Shown here: in pieces, positions 36,462-46,106 of the stretch
Layout: the number at the start of each line of letters is the position of its first letter
Position numbering within the stretch: the first letter of the stretch is position 1
NCBI GenBank assembly: GCA_902778665.1
Contig: CACYYN010000003.1
Coordinates: forward strand, 50,187 to 114,186
Direction: 5' to 3'
From: Oscillospiraceae bacterium
GTDB taxonomy: Bacteria; Bacillota; Clostridia; Oscillospirales; Oscillospiraceae
DNA: 64,000 nt
Translations under genes and position numbers: made by a program
The notes under the pieces: model-generated
What the model was told of the DNA's origin: nothing
Databases searched by the model: none
Seen by the model: the letters and a program-made list of their open reading frames with translations, nothing else

Positions 36462-38018
36462 ATGAAACTCAAAGTGATGACTCTAAAGCATTTTCTTGCA
36501 GTAATTTGTATTCTTGCCCTGTTTGTAAGCATAGTGCCGTCTTCAGCATTTGCTGCAGATGTTGACCTGGAAGCCATTTACCGCCAGGTTGCAGAAGCAC
36601 AGGCTCAGGCACAGGCCCAGGCGCAGCAGATGCAGGAAGCCTATGCAGCAGCACAGGCCCACGCACAACAGGTGATGGAGGCAGCCCAACAGTTCGACGT
36701 AGAGGCGGCTTTTAAACACCTTTCCTCCCTGAAAACCGGAGAGGAGAAGGAGGCTTTCTTCAACTCTCTTACTGAGGTACAACAGAAGCTGCTGGTGGAA
36801 TATGTCAAAAAACTGATCGAGGAAGACAAATTCCACGGCTTTGACGATTTTGACTTCCCGACTGATCTTCTCCCTGTCTCTGAAGAGAAATCCGTGGCAG
36901 AAGAAGCAGAGAATGAAGGGATAGCAGACGAGACTGAGCCAGAATCTGTTATAGAAACAGAAGCAGAAGCTGCTCCCGTCGAGGAGAAATCCTCTGATTC
37001 CGTGCTCCCTGCTGAAGAGACTTCAAAAGAGGAAGCCAAAACTGAAGAATCTTCTGAAGAGAAAAAAGGCTTTTTTGGCGGCTTCATAGACTTCCTTTTC
37101 GGTAAATCCTCTTCGGAAGAGGAAGATCCTGCCGTTGAAGAAGCCTCGGAAGAACCCGTCGAAGCTCCCGCTGACGAAGTCACGGAAGACCCCGCTGACG
37201 AAGTCACAGAGGAACCCGTCGAAGCTCCCGCTGACGAAGTTACGGAAGAACCCACCGAAGCACCTGCTGCTGAAGTTGCAGAGGAGACCGCCGAAGCTCC
37301 CGCTGACGAAATCACGGAAAAACCCGTCGAAACCCCCTCAGAAGAAGTTATAGAAGAACCCGCAGAGCCCGAGATTCCTGTCCTCACTGAGGAGCAGATG
37401 TTCTATAATGACTATGAGCATTATATCAATCTCTATAAGGAATTTGGCTCCTATGCCGATCTCAGCGGTGTTTCCTATGATGTCCAGCAGAGAATCAAAG
37501 CTTTGGTCGATGCCCCTTCAGCTGATGAAGTCACGGAAGACGCGGATGCTGCAGCTCTCGTAGAAACAGAAATGGGATCTGTAATTGACGAAGCGTCTGC
37601 TCTTCCTGAAGATGGATCGGAAGAATCAGCGGAATCTGAAGAAACGGAAGAAACTTCCTTCGCAGAAGATGCTGAACTGCTTACAGAATCAATCGCAGCT
37701 GAACTGGAAGGAGTCGCAGAAAATCTGGAAGCTGTCCTGAACCCTGACCTGGGTGTTCAGGTTCCCGATGCCACGCCTGTTTCGGTTTCTATTACCTCTT
37801 CACGTACCGACACCATGGCACTCGGCGAGCCGGTTGTCCTCACTGCGGTTCTGGATGATGCTGCTGCAGAGTATTCCGACATTATCTATGTCTGGGAAGT
37901 TGATAAAGGTACAGGGGTCTATGAAGCTGTTCCTGATGCCGAAGGTCCCACCTACACCTTCCCCGCTTCTGCCGATACCCTTCGTTGGAATTGGCGTCTC
38001 TCTGTTTTCTATCGCTGA
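36462..38018 (+). CDS. Secreted acidic-repeat protein, ADLS-motif family copy 1
   Basis: A 518-residue secreted protein of no family I recognise. Signal peptide residues 1-31 (ending SSAFAAD). Residues 32-75 are an Ala/Gln coiled stretch (QAQAQAQAQQM). An alpha region FDVEAAFKHLSSLKTGEEKE follows. Residues about 220-300 are acidic Pro repeats (PVEAPADEVTEE variants). Then a 40-residue motif MFYNDYEHYINLYKEFGSYA-DLS, and a C-terminal Ig-like domain ending LRWNWRLSVFYR. It is clearly paralogous to 55605-56843, with near-identical DNA across the ADLS motif. RBS CTAGGAGG. A structural or adhesive surface role is inferred. Confidence 0.75.
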   Translation: MKLKVMTLKHFLAVICILALFVSIVPSSAFAADVDLEAIYRQVAEAQAQAQAQAQQMQEAYAAAQAHAQQVMEAAQQFDVEAAFKHLSSLKTGEEKEAFFNSLTEVQQKLLVEYVKKLIEEDKFHGFDDFDFPTDLLPVSEEKSVAEEAENEGIADETEPESVIETEAEAAPVEEKSSDSVLPAEETSKEEAKTEESSEEKKGFFGGFIDFLFGKSSSEEEDPAVEEASEEPVEAPADEVTEDPADEVTEEPVEAPADEVTEEPTEAPAAEVAEETAEAPADEITEKPVETPSEEVIEEPAEPEIPVLTEEQMFYNDYEHYINLYKEFGSYADLSGVSYDVQQRIKALVDAPSADEVTEDADAAALVETEMGSVIDEASALPEDGSEESAESEETEETSFAEDAELLTESIAAELEGVAENLEAVLNPDLGVQVPDATPVSVSITSSRTDTMALGEPVVLTAVLDDAAAEYSDIIYVWEVDKGTGVYEAVPDAEGPTYTFPASADTLRWNWRLSVFYR

Positions 38019-38035
38019 AGTTTTTGATATAATAT

Positions 38036-38068
38036 GGCAGTCGTCTCGTTTTGAGACGGCTGCCTTTT
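38036..38068 (+). terminator. Terminator of ADLS-motif protein copy 1
   Basis: 12-bp stem GGCAGTCGTCTC / GAGACGGCTGCC (one G-T pair), loop of 5, then TTTTCT. Confidence 0.9.
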
Positions 38069-38102
38069 CTAGGCAGAATTGCACGAGAAAAGAAGAAAAC
38101 TA

Positions 38103-38132
38103 TTGCAAATCCTCCTTCCAGGGATATATTAT
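38103..38132 (+). promoter_or_regulatory. Promoter of the BTAD regulator gene
   Basis: -35 TTGCAA (38103-38108), 18-base spacer, -10 TATTAT (38127-38132). Confidence 0.65.
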
Positions 38133-38169
38133 TATAGTTAATTAATATGTGTAAGGAAGGTACAGAAAA

Positions 38170-39390
38170 ATGCCTGATCCTGCAAAAAAAACTGATACCG
38201 AGAAAAATGCTGTTAATATCCGCATGATGGGGCTTTTCACCATTGAAACTGATGGAGAAGTCCATGAAGAACTCATGACGAAATCCCGCAAGGGCATCAG
38301 CCTTATCCAGTATCTGATTTTGGAACGTGGCCGTCCGGTGTCCAGCCAACGCCTGATCCGGGAGCTCTGGGCAGACCGCCGCAGTGACAATCCGGAAGGT
38401 GCTCTGAAAACCATGGTCAGTCGGGTGCGCTCCACGCTTAATGAGATTTCGCCAAAGCTTGGCACCTGCATTGTTTCCGGTCAGGGGACTTATCGCTGGC
38501 AGAGTCTTCCCCATGTCCATGTGGATGTGCTGGAGATAATCGACCTTCTCAATTCCCTCCGTCACGAGCCGCCCGATCCCGGGCATATGGGAAAAACAGA
38601 GCGTCTCATGGAGCTCTTTCAGGGGGATCTCTACCTCACCGGAGATATTCTCAACGGCCAGGCCACCTTCAACTGGCTTCATAATGAATATCTCAGCGCT
38701 GTCTATCGCTATATTGAGCTCCTGAAAATCCATGATGAATACACAAAAATCTGTGATGTCTGCCGCCGTGCCTCCCGTATCGACGATCTGGATGAGCAGC
38801 TCCATATTGAGCTCATGCAGGCAATGGTCAACCTCAATCGCAGCGATGAGGCAGCTGCAGAATATCGCCGCCTTGCAAAACAGAGCCGGGAGTATCTTGA
38901 TGCTGAACCGGGCGAAGAGCTTCAGGCCTGCTACGACAGTCTTGCCGAGGCCGGAAAAACACTTCGCATCAATCTCGACACCATCCGCAATGAGCTCATT
39001 GAGAAGGAAGGCGGTACCAAAGGCCCCTTCTTCTGTGAGTATCATGTCTTTAAAGAAGTCTACAACATTTATATGCGCAATCTGGAGCGTCTCGGTTCCA
39101 GCATGTTCCTGGGCATCATTATGCTCGGTGATATAGGCGATAAAAGCAGCGATGTCCGCCGTGAGAGCTGCATGGCAGGCCTTCAGCAGATTCTGAAATC
39201 CAATATGCGCAAAGGCGACATCATCACACGTTTTTCCGATAATACCTACGCTATGCTCCTTCCAACCGTGAACTATTCCACCGGCAATATGGTTATGGAT
39301 CGTATTGAAAATCTCTATTATCAGGAGTATTCCTCCCTTGCCATCAATTTCTTTGCCCGCATCAGCCCCCTCGGTACTGCTTCTCCCTGA
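38170..39390 (+). CDS. Winged-helix/BTAD transcriptional regulator with degenerate GGDEF-like tail
   Basis: A 406-residue one-component regulator. Residues 15-100 form an OmpR/SARP-type winged helix (GISLIQYLILERGRPVSSQR, then VSRVRSTLNEI). Residues 105-260 are the helical BTAD repeat domain (LFQGDLYLTGD, LDEQLHIELMQAMVNLNRSD). Residues 280-400 look like a GGDEF fold in which the active-site line reads GDIITRFSDNTYAMLLP where an enzyme has RxGGDEF, so no cyclase activity is expected. It has its own promoter and terminator and sits between secreted-protein genes, some with a shared GTAACCG promoter element; it is the best local candidate for their regulator. RBS AAGGAAGG. Confidence 0.82.
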   Translation: MPDPAKKTDTEKNAVNIRMMGLFTIETDGEVHEELMTKSRKGISLIQYLILERGRPVSSQRLIRELWADRRSDNPEGALKTMVSRVRSTLNEISPKLGTCIVSGQGTYRWQSLPHVHVDVLEIIDLLNSLRHEPPDPGHMGKTERLMELFQGDLYLTGDILNGQATFNWLHNEYLSAVYRYIELLKIHDEYTKICDVCRRASRIDDLDEQLHIELMQAMVNLNRSDEAAAEYRRLAKQSREYLDAEPGEELQACYDSLAEAGKTLRINLDTIRNELIEKEGGTKGPFFCEYHVFKEVYNIYMRNLERLGSSMFLGIIMLGDIGDKSSDVRRESCMAGLQQILKSNMRKGDIITRFSDNTYAMLLPTVNYSTGNMVMDRIENLYYQEYSSLAINFFARISPLGTASP

Positions 39391-39423
39391 AAAACAAATA
39401 TCAAAATATTCTATTTAACTTTG

Positions 39424-39449
39424 AAAGCCGCCTCCGGGCGGCTTTTTTT
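39424..39449 (+). terminator. Terminator of the BTAD regulator gene
   Basis: 9-bp stem AAAGCCGCC / GGCGGCTTT, tetraloop TCCG, then a T tract. Confidence 0.93.
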
Positions 39450-39491
39450 GTTGCCCGAGTACCTTCCCTGTGAAGACTATCGTTCCTGAGG

Positions 39492-39531
39492 GAAAGAGGT
39501 GAAGAGGTGAAGAGGTGAAGAGGTGAAGAGG
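39492..39531. repeat. Tandem octamer repeat GAAGAGGT
   Basis: Four to five tandem GAAGAGGT units within the 39391-39697 gap. The rest of that gap holds the regulator terminator and the GTAACCG promoter; no gene was seen in it. Confidence 0.85.
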
Positions 39532-39594
39532 GAAAGAAGGGAAAGTGGGAAAGTAGAACTTTAAATCATTAAAGTGATAAGAAAATATTTTCAA

Positions 39595-39658
39595 GTAACT
39601 AAAATATTTCTCAAGTAACCGACATATTACCCTCCTTGAAACTCAAATCTGCTAAAAT
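39595..39658 (+). promoter_or_regulatory. GTAACCG-type extended -10 promoter of the VVEAAP-repeat protein
   Basis: Extended -10 TGC-TAAAAT (TAAAAT at 39653-39658) with no recognisable -35. GTAACCG starts 38 bases upstream of the -10 (39615) and a variant GTAACTA starts 58 bases upstream (39595), each within TCAAGTAAC. Confidence 0.7.
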
Positions 39659-39697
39659 GCGGGCATAAAATAAAGATTCATGTCGGAGGAGATAGAG

Positions 39698-42600
39698 ATG
39701 AAAAATTATATCAACATGAAGAGATGGATAGCAGTGCTCTGCATCCTTGCGATGATTCATTCCTTTGCTCCCACGGCGATGGGGGATGAAAGTGCGGAAA
39801 ACCCGGTTGTGGAGGCAGCTCCGGTTGTGGAGGCAGCTCCGGTTGTGGAGGCAGCTCCGGTTGTGGAGGCAGCTCCGGTTGTAGAAGCAGCCCCGGTCGT
39901 GGAGGCAGCCCCGGTCGTGGAGGCAGCTCCGGTTGTGGAGGCAGCTCCCGTCGTAGAAGCAGCCCCGGTTGTGGAGGCAGCTCCGGTTGTGGAGGCAGCC
40001 CCGGTTGTGGAGGCAGCTCCGGTTGTGGAGGCAGCTCCCGTCGTAGAAGCAGCCCCGGTTGTGGAGGCAGCTCCAGTTGTGGAGGCCGCCCCGGTTGTGG
40101 AGGCCGCCCCGGTTGTGGAGGCAGCCCCGGTCGTGGAGGCAGCCCCGGTTGTGGAGGCAGCTCCCGTCGTAGAAGCAGCCCCGGTTGTGGAGGCAGCTCC
40201 CGTCGTAGAAGCAGCCCCGGTTGTGGAGGCAGCTCCGGTTGTGGAAGCAGCCCCGGTTGTGGAAGCAACTCCTGTCATTGAAACGCTCAGTGAGGTTGAG
40301 GAGCCTCAGCAGATAGAACAGGCTGAAGCGGAAGTTCCTGCAGCAGAAGTGTACATCGAAAAATCTGAAGAATCTGTATCTGATGAATCTGCAGCAGGGA
40401 ACCGTACAGCAGAAATCCTTGCCGGTGACCGTCTGATCACCGTAACAGGCAATCTTCCGGAAGGTGCAGTCATCCAGGCTGTTGAGATTCCGGCTGATGC
40501 AGCGGCAGATCTTTCCGGGAAAGATCCTCTCTTTGCCCCTCAATTCGCTTATGACATCCGCCTTGTTGTCGACGGTGAAGTCTGGCAGCCGGAAGAGCAT
40601 GGTGAAGAGGTTGAGGTTTCCATCCGTGATGCCGAAGGGCAGAACCTCTCCGACAGCGGGAACGCCTCCATTCTTCATGTCAAAACAGATCTTATGGACG
40701 AAAGCGGAGCCCTCTCCGAAGAGGCTGTAAAAGAAGCCTCTGATGCTGTTGCGGTAGGCACCGTGGAGACTGAATACCTTGATGCCCGGCAGACAACTGA
40801 CAGCCTTTCCTTCAATACAACCGGTTTCTCCGCCTTTATGGAAAATGTTGTGACCACGGTAAAAGACTTTTTCGGTCTCAAGGTGGAATATGACGAAAAT
40901 AAAGTCGAAGTAACGAAAGACGAAAGCAGACAGGAGATTACCCTTGCAAGCAAAGAAGGCATCGAGGGAGATGCCGGCGTAGTTGTAACGAATGAAGAAA
41001 ATACAGAAACCGCAACTGGCAGTATTCACGTTGCCAGCACCAATATCATCCTCAAACTGAAAAATCTGATCATCAATGCGGTCAACAATTCGGCTGTTTC
41101 TTTTGCCCAGCCTGAAGATACCGATTCCCGCAGCTCCTACAGCCTCATCATTGACGGGGAAGTTGACCTGAGCAGCAAAAAGAATGCCATTGAGGTCAAA
41201 AGCGGCGTTGATCTTGATATCTCCGGTGCCTCCGGCAAAGACGGTGAAGACAACCTTACCGCAACCGGTGTTGGTTCACATGGTGCCGCCATTGGCTTCT
41301 TTGATAAATCAAATGATGCCGGCAACATTATCATTCATGATATTCACGCAGTTTCCGCAACCGGCGGCACGGGTGACGAAGGCGGCATTGCCATTGGTGG
41401 CGGGCGTCACTATGACGAGGCAAACGGCCATGTTGTCATTGAAAATGTTGGCTCTGTCAACGCAGTCAGCGGTGGCAAGGCAGCCGGTATCGGCAGTGGC
41501 TTCTGGCGTGGTACAGATGTTGTCATCAGCAATGTGGACGAGGTCTACGCTGTCGGCGGCAAAACCGCAGCAGCCATCGGTTCCTCCCGCAATGCCATAG
41601 AAGGGGATGAGGCCAACCCGCTGAATCCTGCCCTTGTAACCCGTATTCATATTACAGATTCCAATGTAACCGCCATCGGTGGTGAAAACGGTGCCGCCAT
41701 CGGTACCGGTGCATCCGATCGTGTCTATGCCGACTATTCCCGTGTCGATAAAAACAAAGCCACAGGCGAGCAGTTCCTGGGCTCCGATGTTGCTCTGCCC
41801 GAAACCAGCATTATCATAGACGGTAATTCCGTGGTTGAGGCATGGGGCGGCAAATACGCCTCTGCCATCGGCGGCGGCTACAAAGTCTACTCTCCCGATA
41901 TCACCATTGGCTCCGGCGCAGTGGTTACTGCTTATGCCGGTGCCAACGGTGGAGATACAGCCAAATCCTCCAGTGCTATCGGCTCCGGGGCAGACGGTAG
42001 CAGCATCTATTCCTCCAAAACAGCAGTCATTACCATTGAAGATGGTGCCGTTGTCAGAGGTTTTTCCAACGGCTTTGATCTGATTGAAGGTCAGTCCGAT
42101 GCCAAAAAGAGCGCTCTGAGCAATCGCTGGGCAATCGTCCGCGAGGCGGAAGACCATTCCGGTGCAGCAGTTCTCCAGGGGCGTTTTCTCAAGTCCGATC
42201 AGCTTAGCGAAACCGGGAAGGAAGAAGCCGGAGAAATGAGCTTCTTCGATGAAAAGGGCAACGATTTTAACCGTACCCTCACCTTCATCAGTCTTGCTGA
42301 TGGCAGTGAAGAGAGCGTCGTGATCCCCGCCGGATACACCTCCTTTGCTCTGAGTGTCAATCCCGGCAGTTACCAGATTCTTCTGGATGGACAGCCCCTC
42401 AGCTTCCTCGGCACTGAAGGCTGGCAGGCTCTTACTGCCGGCAATCCTTCTGGTAATGCGGTTCCGTATAAGGCCCAGGTGGTCTATGGCGATGAAACGG
42501 TCGATTCCGGTTCTTATGCCGACTATGTGCATGAATACAATCCTTACGGCAGCAAAAGTGATGCGGTGTCCCTTCACTATGCCTACAGTGCTCCGAGCGC

Positions 42601-43321
42601 AAACTTCAATGTGTCTTCCGGTGTCAACAGCCTTGATGCCATCGCTGTGCGTACGCATGCCCTCCCGTTCGGCACGGTGACTGTCCGTTACAGCACGGAA
42701 GACGGAACACTCCTTCGCGAAGACTATGTCAGTGAAAAAATTCTCCTTGGCAACGAATTCGATGTTGCTGAAGAATCCGGCGTTTCCATCGAAGGCTACG
42801 ATTACCTTCGCACAGACGGTGATCTCTCCGGCATCCTTAATCATAACCATGTCGTCACCGTTTACTACAATGCCCTTCCTTCCGCAGACCCCGAAGATAT
42901 TCCCTCTGAAGACCCCTCCGAGACCCCTGCTGAAGAGCCCTCCGAAGCCCCGGTTGAAGACCCTTCCGAGTTCCCAGCTGAAGACCCTTCCGAGACCCCG
43001 GCCGAAGAGTCTTCTGAAGTCCCCGCAAAGAAACCCGCTGAAATTTCGAATCTGAAACCCGCAGAAGTTCCTGCTGAGAAGCCGGCTGAAGTCCTCACTG
43101 AAGAGCCTGTTGAAGACAAAACAGAGGGTCTCGACGATATTCCTGCTGAAAATCCCGTAGATATTCCGGCTGCCGGAACTGTGGGTAATTCCGCTGAGAG
43201 AGTTGTAGAGGCACCTGCGGAAGTCCCCGCTGCCCAGCCTGAAAACTTCTTCCGGATAGATGACCATGCCACACCTCTTGCTGGCGCAATCGGAATCTGT
43301 GAAGGGGACTGCCTGAACTGA
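39698..43321 (+). CDS. Large secreted repeat protein with VVEAAP array and TPLAG/EGDCLN tail
   Basis: 1207 residues from [15 protein letters not shown], preceded by CGGAGGAG. A frame start 18 bases earlier would swallow that site. Order: signal peptide (to about residue 30); 26 tandem VVEAAP units (residues 37-192); a mixed domain; a beta-helix-like region with recurring GAAIG/AGIGSG turns (about 450-800); a MucBP-like domain ([18 protein letters not shown]); and Glu/Pro repeats of the SETPAEEP type. It ends [11 protein letters not shown] then EGDCLN. There is no LPXTG motif or C-terminal membrane segment. The tail is shared with the next gene. Probably a surface adhesin or matrix protein. 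Confidence 0.8.
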   Translation: MKNYINMKRWIAVLCILAMIHSFAPTAMGDESAENPVVEAAPVVEAAPVVEAAPVVEAAPVVEAAPVVEAAPVVEAAPVVEAAPVVEAAPVVEAAPVVEAAPVVEAAPVVEAAPVVEAAPVVEAAPVVEAAPVVEAAPVVEAAPVVEAAPVVEAAPVVEAAPVVEAAPVVEAAPVVEAAPVVEAAPVVEATPVIETLSEVEEPQQIEQAEAEVPAAEVYIEKSEESVSDESAAGNRTAEILAGDRLITVTGNLPEGAVIQAVEIPADAAADLSGKDPLFAPQFAYDIRLVVDGEVWQPEEHGEEVEVSIRDAEGQNLSDSGNASILHVKTDLMDESGALSEEAVKEASDAVAVGTVETEYLDARQTTDSLSFNTTGFSAFMENVVTTVKDFFGLKVEYDENKVEVTKDESRQEITLASKEGIEGDAGVVVTNEENTETATGSIHVASTNIILKLKNLIINAVNNSAVSFAQPEDTDSRSSYSLIIDGEVDLSSKKNAIEVKSGVDLDISGASGKDGEDNLTATGVGSHGAAIGFFDKSNDAGNIIIHDIHAVSATGGTGDEGGIAIGGGRHYDEANGHVVIENVGSVNAVSGGKAAGIGSGFWRGTDVVISNVDEVYAVGGKTAAAIGSSRNAIEGDEANPLNPALVTRIHITDSNVTAIGGENGAAIGTGASDRVYADYSRVDKNKATGEQFLGSDVALPETSIIIDGNSVVEAWGGKYASAIGGGYKVYSPDITIGSGAVVTAYAGANGGDTAKSSSAIGSGADGSSIYSSKTAVITIEDGAVVRGFSNGFDLIEGQSDAKKSALSNRWAIVREAEDHSGAAVLQGRFLKSDQLSETGKEEAGEMSFFDEKGNDFNRTLTFISLADGSEESVVIPAGYTSFALSVNPGSYQILLDGQPLSFLGTEGWQALTAGNPSGNAVPYKAQVVYGDETVDSGSYADYVHEYNPYGSKSDAVSLHYAYSAPSANFNVSSGVNSLDAIAVRTHALPFGTVTVRYSTEDGTLLREDYVSEKILLGNEFDVAEESGVSIEGYDYLRTDGDLSGILNHNHVVTVYYNALPSADPEDIPSEDPSETPAEEPSEAPVEDPSEFPAEDPSETPAEESSEVPAKKPAEISNLKPAEVPAEKPAEVLTEEPVEDKTEGLDDIPAENPVDIPAAGTVGNSAERVVEAPAEVPAAQPENFFRIDDHATPLAGAIGICEGDCLN
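39806..40273 (+). repeat. 26 tandem 18-bp repeats (VVEAAP)
   Basis: 468 bases of in-frame 18-mers of the form GTTGTGGAGGCAGCTCCG with synonymous changes (GTCGTAGAAGCAGCCCCG and others). The alternating pattern of variants implies duplication of multi-unit blocks. Likely length-variable. Confidence 0.97.
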
Positions 43322-43386
43322 TTGTTCACTTGTCAGACGTCATAAACGTTTCCGCCGCTGACGGAGGAGAGAGATATTTTTCGTAT

Positions 43387-43450
43387 GTAACCGAAAAATT
43401 TTTTGAGTAACCGTCAAATGACTGCTCATGCAACACATGTTTGCTAAAAT
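43387..43450 (+). promoter_or_regulatory. GTAACCG-type extended -10 promoter of the DPAPAAAAP-repeat protein
   Basis: Extended -10 TGC-TAAAAT (43445-43450). GTAACCG starts 38 (43407) and 58 (43387) bases upstream of the -10, the same geometry as at 39595-39658. Confidence 0.72.
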
Positions 43451-43483
43451 ACGTCCATAAAATCTATTGATCAGGAGGATAAT

Positions 43484-45928
43484 ATGAAAATGAAAATCAG
43501 AAGTACAGTCAAAAAGTGGATAGCCATGCTATGTGTCTTTGCCTTAGTCTTTTCCTTCGTCCCGTCTGCGTTTGCGGATGGTGAAAGCGAAAGTAACGAA
43601 GTCCCTGCCACAACAGAAGCTACCCAGACCCCACAGTCAGATTCTACCCCACCGTCAGATTCAGCTCCAGCAGCTGCACCTGATCCCGCACCCGCAGCAG
43701 CTGCACCTGATCCCGCACCCGCAGCAGCTGCACCTGATCCCGCACCCGCAGCAGCTGCACCTGATCCTGATCCCGCACCCGCAGCAGCTGCACCTGATCC
43801 TGCACCCGCAGCAGCTGCACCTGATCCTGCACCCGCAGCAGCTGCACCTGATCCTGCACCCGCAGCGAACACAGCACCTGCACAGGATGCAGCTCCCGCT
43901 CCCGCAGCGGATCCCGCACCGTCCGCTCCCACCCAGGAAGCTGCTTCAAATTCTGTAGCAGAACCTATCCAGGTATCTACTGTCGAGGAGTACCAGTCGC
44001 TTGATCCTTTGCCTACAGAGCCTGTTATCACCCAGACGGGAGAGACAATTGAAACAAAAACTGATACTATCGAGACAACAACACCTGTTTCTGAGACGGT
44101 AGCAGTGGAGCAGAAAACAGATACTGTAACAAATGAAGATGGCAGCACCACCGTCACTACCGAAACCACAACTACCACTACAACAGAAACCGAAACAACC
44201 ACAACAACGGAGACTACCACAACTACCACCGATACCTATGAGGTAAAATCCGAAGGTTCTTATGTTACAGATTCTGAAGAAGTTGCTGACTATATCGCAG
44301 CCCAGGAAAAAGAAAAGCAGAAAGAAATCAAAGCTGATGTAGAAGAAAAAGGCGGCTCATATGAGTACAATGTTGAAATAACAGATAAGCCTTCTACCGA
44401 GCATATAGTTGATGAAGAAACTTATGATACTCGTACCGACGCAGAGACTCGTGTTCAGAAACTGGAAGAAACAGCAAATGTAGATGATCAGAGCATCGTA
44501 ATTGTGCCTACAAAAACAGAAAAACAGAGACAGACTGATCTGACCACCCTGGTGGATGCTGCCACTGAGCTCGGCGGAACAATTAACGAGGATGTAACAA
44601 AAGTCGAGCAGGAGAGCACGGTCATCGAGGCAACTTTCGACTCCTTGGAAAAAGCGCAGGAGTTTCTTAACAAGGCATCAGAAGTATACAAGGATCAAAC
44701 ACTAGCAGACAAAGACAATATTACCGTGGAGGATCTAAAAGGAAAGCCGCAAAATGAAGAGGATAAAGGTTATACGTGTGAAATAACAGATTATGTTTTA
44801 GACACTAAAACGTGGACATATCATCAGACATTAACAATTACTATTACCGGCGCAGGCCTTGATGAAATAAAAGTAGATTTTCCTGAATATTCAATATCAG
44901 GTGTAGAACCAGGTGATGCATTTGAATTGACAGTTGTCATTATTGATAAAACAGAAACGGAAGATGAATATGTATTAGAAGACTATTCTTTAAAGCATGG
45001 AGGCCCCTTTTTTACTACCTATGCATCTTTATATGATGCAAGAGTAGAAGAGTATGGAGACGAGGTTGGCATAAAATATGGCGAAGTAGTAGATAGATCG
45101 GAAGATGGCAGATATGTGCGAATAAAGCCAAATTCTGTAGATGTGTATCTGGATCGCTATGGAAAAAACTTCATGGTTAACTGGGGCTCAGACAATTATA
45201 TGAAGTATTATTGTGAGCAAAATGGCCTAGATTATTACAGTTATAACCACGGTTTTGCCACTAGATCCGAATATGAAAAAGTAGCCAAGTCAATAGATGC
45301 AGAAAAAATGCTGGAATTTTATAATATAAAGTATGGAACAAACTATACAAATTATTACGATGCATTTCAGGCAAATTTATGGAATTCCTGGACGGAATAC
45401 TATGGAGAGAATGAAGATCCGGAAACCTTTTGGAAGGGAAAAGAGCAAACCAAATTATCAGATCTGGCAAAGGAAAACATCATGAAATATCAAAAGCTTG
45501 ATGGAGAAATAGATAATCTGTATATGTTAAATTCGTTTGGTTGGTCGGAGTATCTGGTTTTTAAAGCAGTTCGTAACTACAAAGCAAACCTTGAAATCGA
45601 TGATGTCAACTATAAAGTCGAGTATGATGAAATCAACCATACTTATGAGGTCGAGGTCGCAGGTCTCGGTACTTATACCGTAAAAGAAGAAGAAACCGAA
45701 ACCGAAGAGACCAAACTCACCGTGGTTGATGTAAAAACCGAAACCGTAGTCGAGAAGGAAACTGTTCCTCCCACTCCCGATCAGCCCGTCGTTCCGGTGA
45801 TTCCGAACATCCCCTTCTTCCCTGCAGAAATTGGCAACAACCCCCAGGGAGATCTCCTGGAGATCGATGACTTCATGACGCCTCTTGCCGGTTCCCTCAT
45901 CATGAACGAAGGCGACTGCATCAACTGA
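43484..45928 (+). CDS. Secreted repeat protein with DPAPAAAAP array and TPLAG/EGDCIN tail
   Basis: 814 residues. Signal peptide to about residue 28 (PSAFADG). Pro/Ala repeats with six full DPAPAAAAP units (residues 67-122). A Thr/Glu-rich stretch (about 185-255). An alpha-rich region follows, and then a domain of no family I recognise (about 400-710) rich in Tyr and Asn. A final Pro linker ends EIDDFMTPLAG then EGDCIN. Roughly 44690-45620 is much more AT-rich than its flanks (13 G/C in 60 at 45301-45360), suggesting a recently acquired module. RBS AGGAGGATAAT. It shares promoter layout and tail with the preceding gene. Surface role inferred. Confidence 0.75.
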   Translation: MKMKIRSTVKKWIAMLCVFALVFSFVPSAFADGESESNEVPATTEATQTPQSDSTPPSDSAPAAAPDPAPAAAAPDPAPAAAAPDPAPAAAAPDPDPAPAAAAPDPAPAAAAPDPAPAAAAPDPAPAANTAPAQDAAPAPAADPAPSAPTQEAASNSVAEPIQVSTVEEYQSLDPLPTEPVITQTGETIETKTDTIETTTPVSETVAVEQKTDTVTNEDGSTTVTTETTTTTTTETETTTTTETTTTTTDTYEVKSEGSYVTDSEEVADYIAAQEKEKQKEIKADVEEKGGSYEYNVEITDKPSTEHIVDEETYDTRTDAETRVQKLEETANVDDQSIVIVPTKTEKQRQTDLTTLVDAATELGGTINEDVTKVEQESTVIEATFDSLEKAQEFLNKASEVYKDQTLADKDNITVEDLKGKPQNEEDKGYTCEITDYVLDTKTWTYHQTLTITITGAGLDEIKVDFPEYSISGVEPGDAFELTVVIIDKTETEDEYVLEDYSLKHGGPFFTTYASLYDARVEEYGDEVGIKYGEVVDRSEDGRYVRIKPNSVDVYLDRYGKNFMVNWGSDNYMKYYCEQNGLDYYSYNHGFATRSEYEKVAKSIDAEKMLEFYNIKYGTNYTNYYDAFQANLWNSWTEYYGENEDPETFWKGKEQTKLSDLAKENIMKYQKLDGEIDNLYMLNSFGWSEYLVFKAVRNYKANLEIDDVNYKVEYDEINHTYEVEVAGLGTYTVKEEETETEETKLTVVDVKTETVVEKETVPPTPDQPVVPVIPNIPFFPAEIGNNPQGDLLEIDDFMTPLAGSLIMNEGDCIN
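43682..43849 (+). repeat. Tandem 27-bp repeats (DPAPAAAAP)
   Basis: Six near-identical 27-mers, interrupted once by an extra 6 bases (GATCCT) after the third, followed by a degenerate unit. Confidence 0.93.
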
Positions 45929-45987
45929 TTGATCCTATCTCGCGCTCCCTGCAAAATAAAATCTAAAAAAACGTAAAAATTTCTTAA

Positions 45988-46031
45988 GTAACCGTTAAGT
46001 AATACGGGCAGTAACCGCCATCTGCTATAAT
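45988..46031 (+). promoter_or_regulatory. GTAACCG-type extended -10 promoter of the orphan binding protein
   Basis: Extended -10 TGC-TATAAT (46026-46031). GTAACCG starts 38 (45988) and 15 (46011) bases upstream, and GTAATAC starts 27 bases upstream (45999). Confidence 0.72.
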
Positions 46032-46049
46032 TCAGCCATAAAACAAAAC

Positions 46050-46083
46050 CCGCTCCTGCGGGCTGACGAAAACGCAGGAGCGG
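46050..46083 (+). other. 5' leader hairpin of the orphan binding protein mRNA
   Basis: Perfect 11-bp stem CCGCTCCTGCG / CGCAGGAGCGG, loop of 12, beginning about 12 bases after the expected start point and ending just before AAAGGAG. There is no T tail, so it is more likely a stabilising 5' hairpin than a terminator. Confidence 0.7.
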
Positions 46084-46106
46084 AAAAAACAAAGGAGTAA
46101 AAGAAC

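Noticed and set aside
39757-40278. Minus-strand TTGAAS repeat frame and CRISPR-like look of the 18-bp array
   Set aside because: It is the reverse complement of the VVEAAP coding repeat; there are no spacers, so it is not a CRISPR array.
41309-43267. 652-codon minus frame opposite the VVEAAP-repeat protein
   Set aside because: Composition-driven shadow frame without start signals; the plus frame has signal peptide, RBS and promoter.
43322-43386. Terminator after the VVEAAP-repeat protein gene
   Set aside because: Only a weak 4-5-bp stem near 43350-43368 with no proper T tract; not supported.
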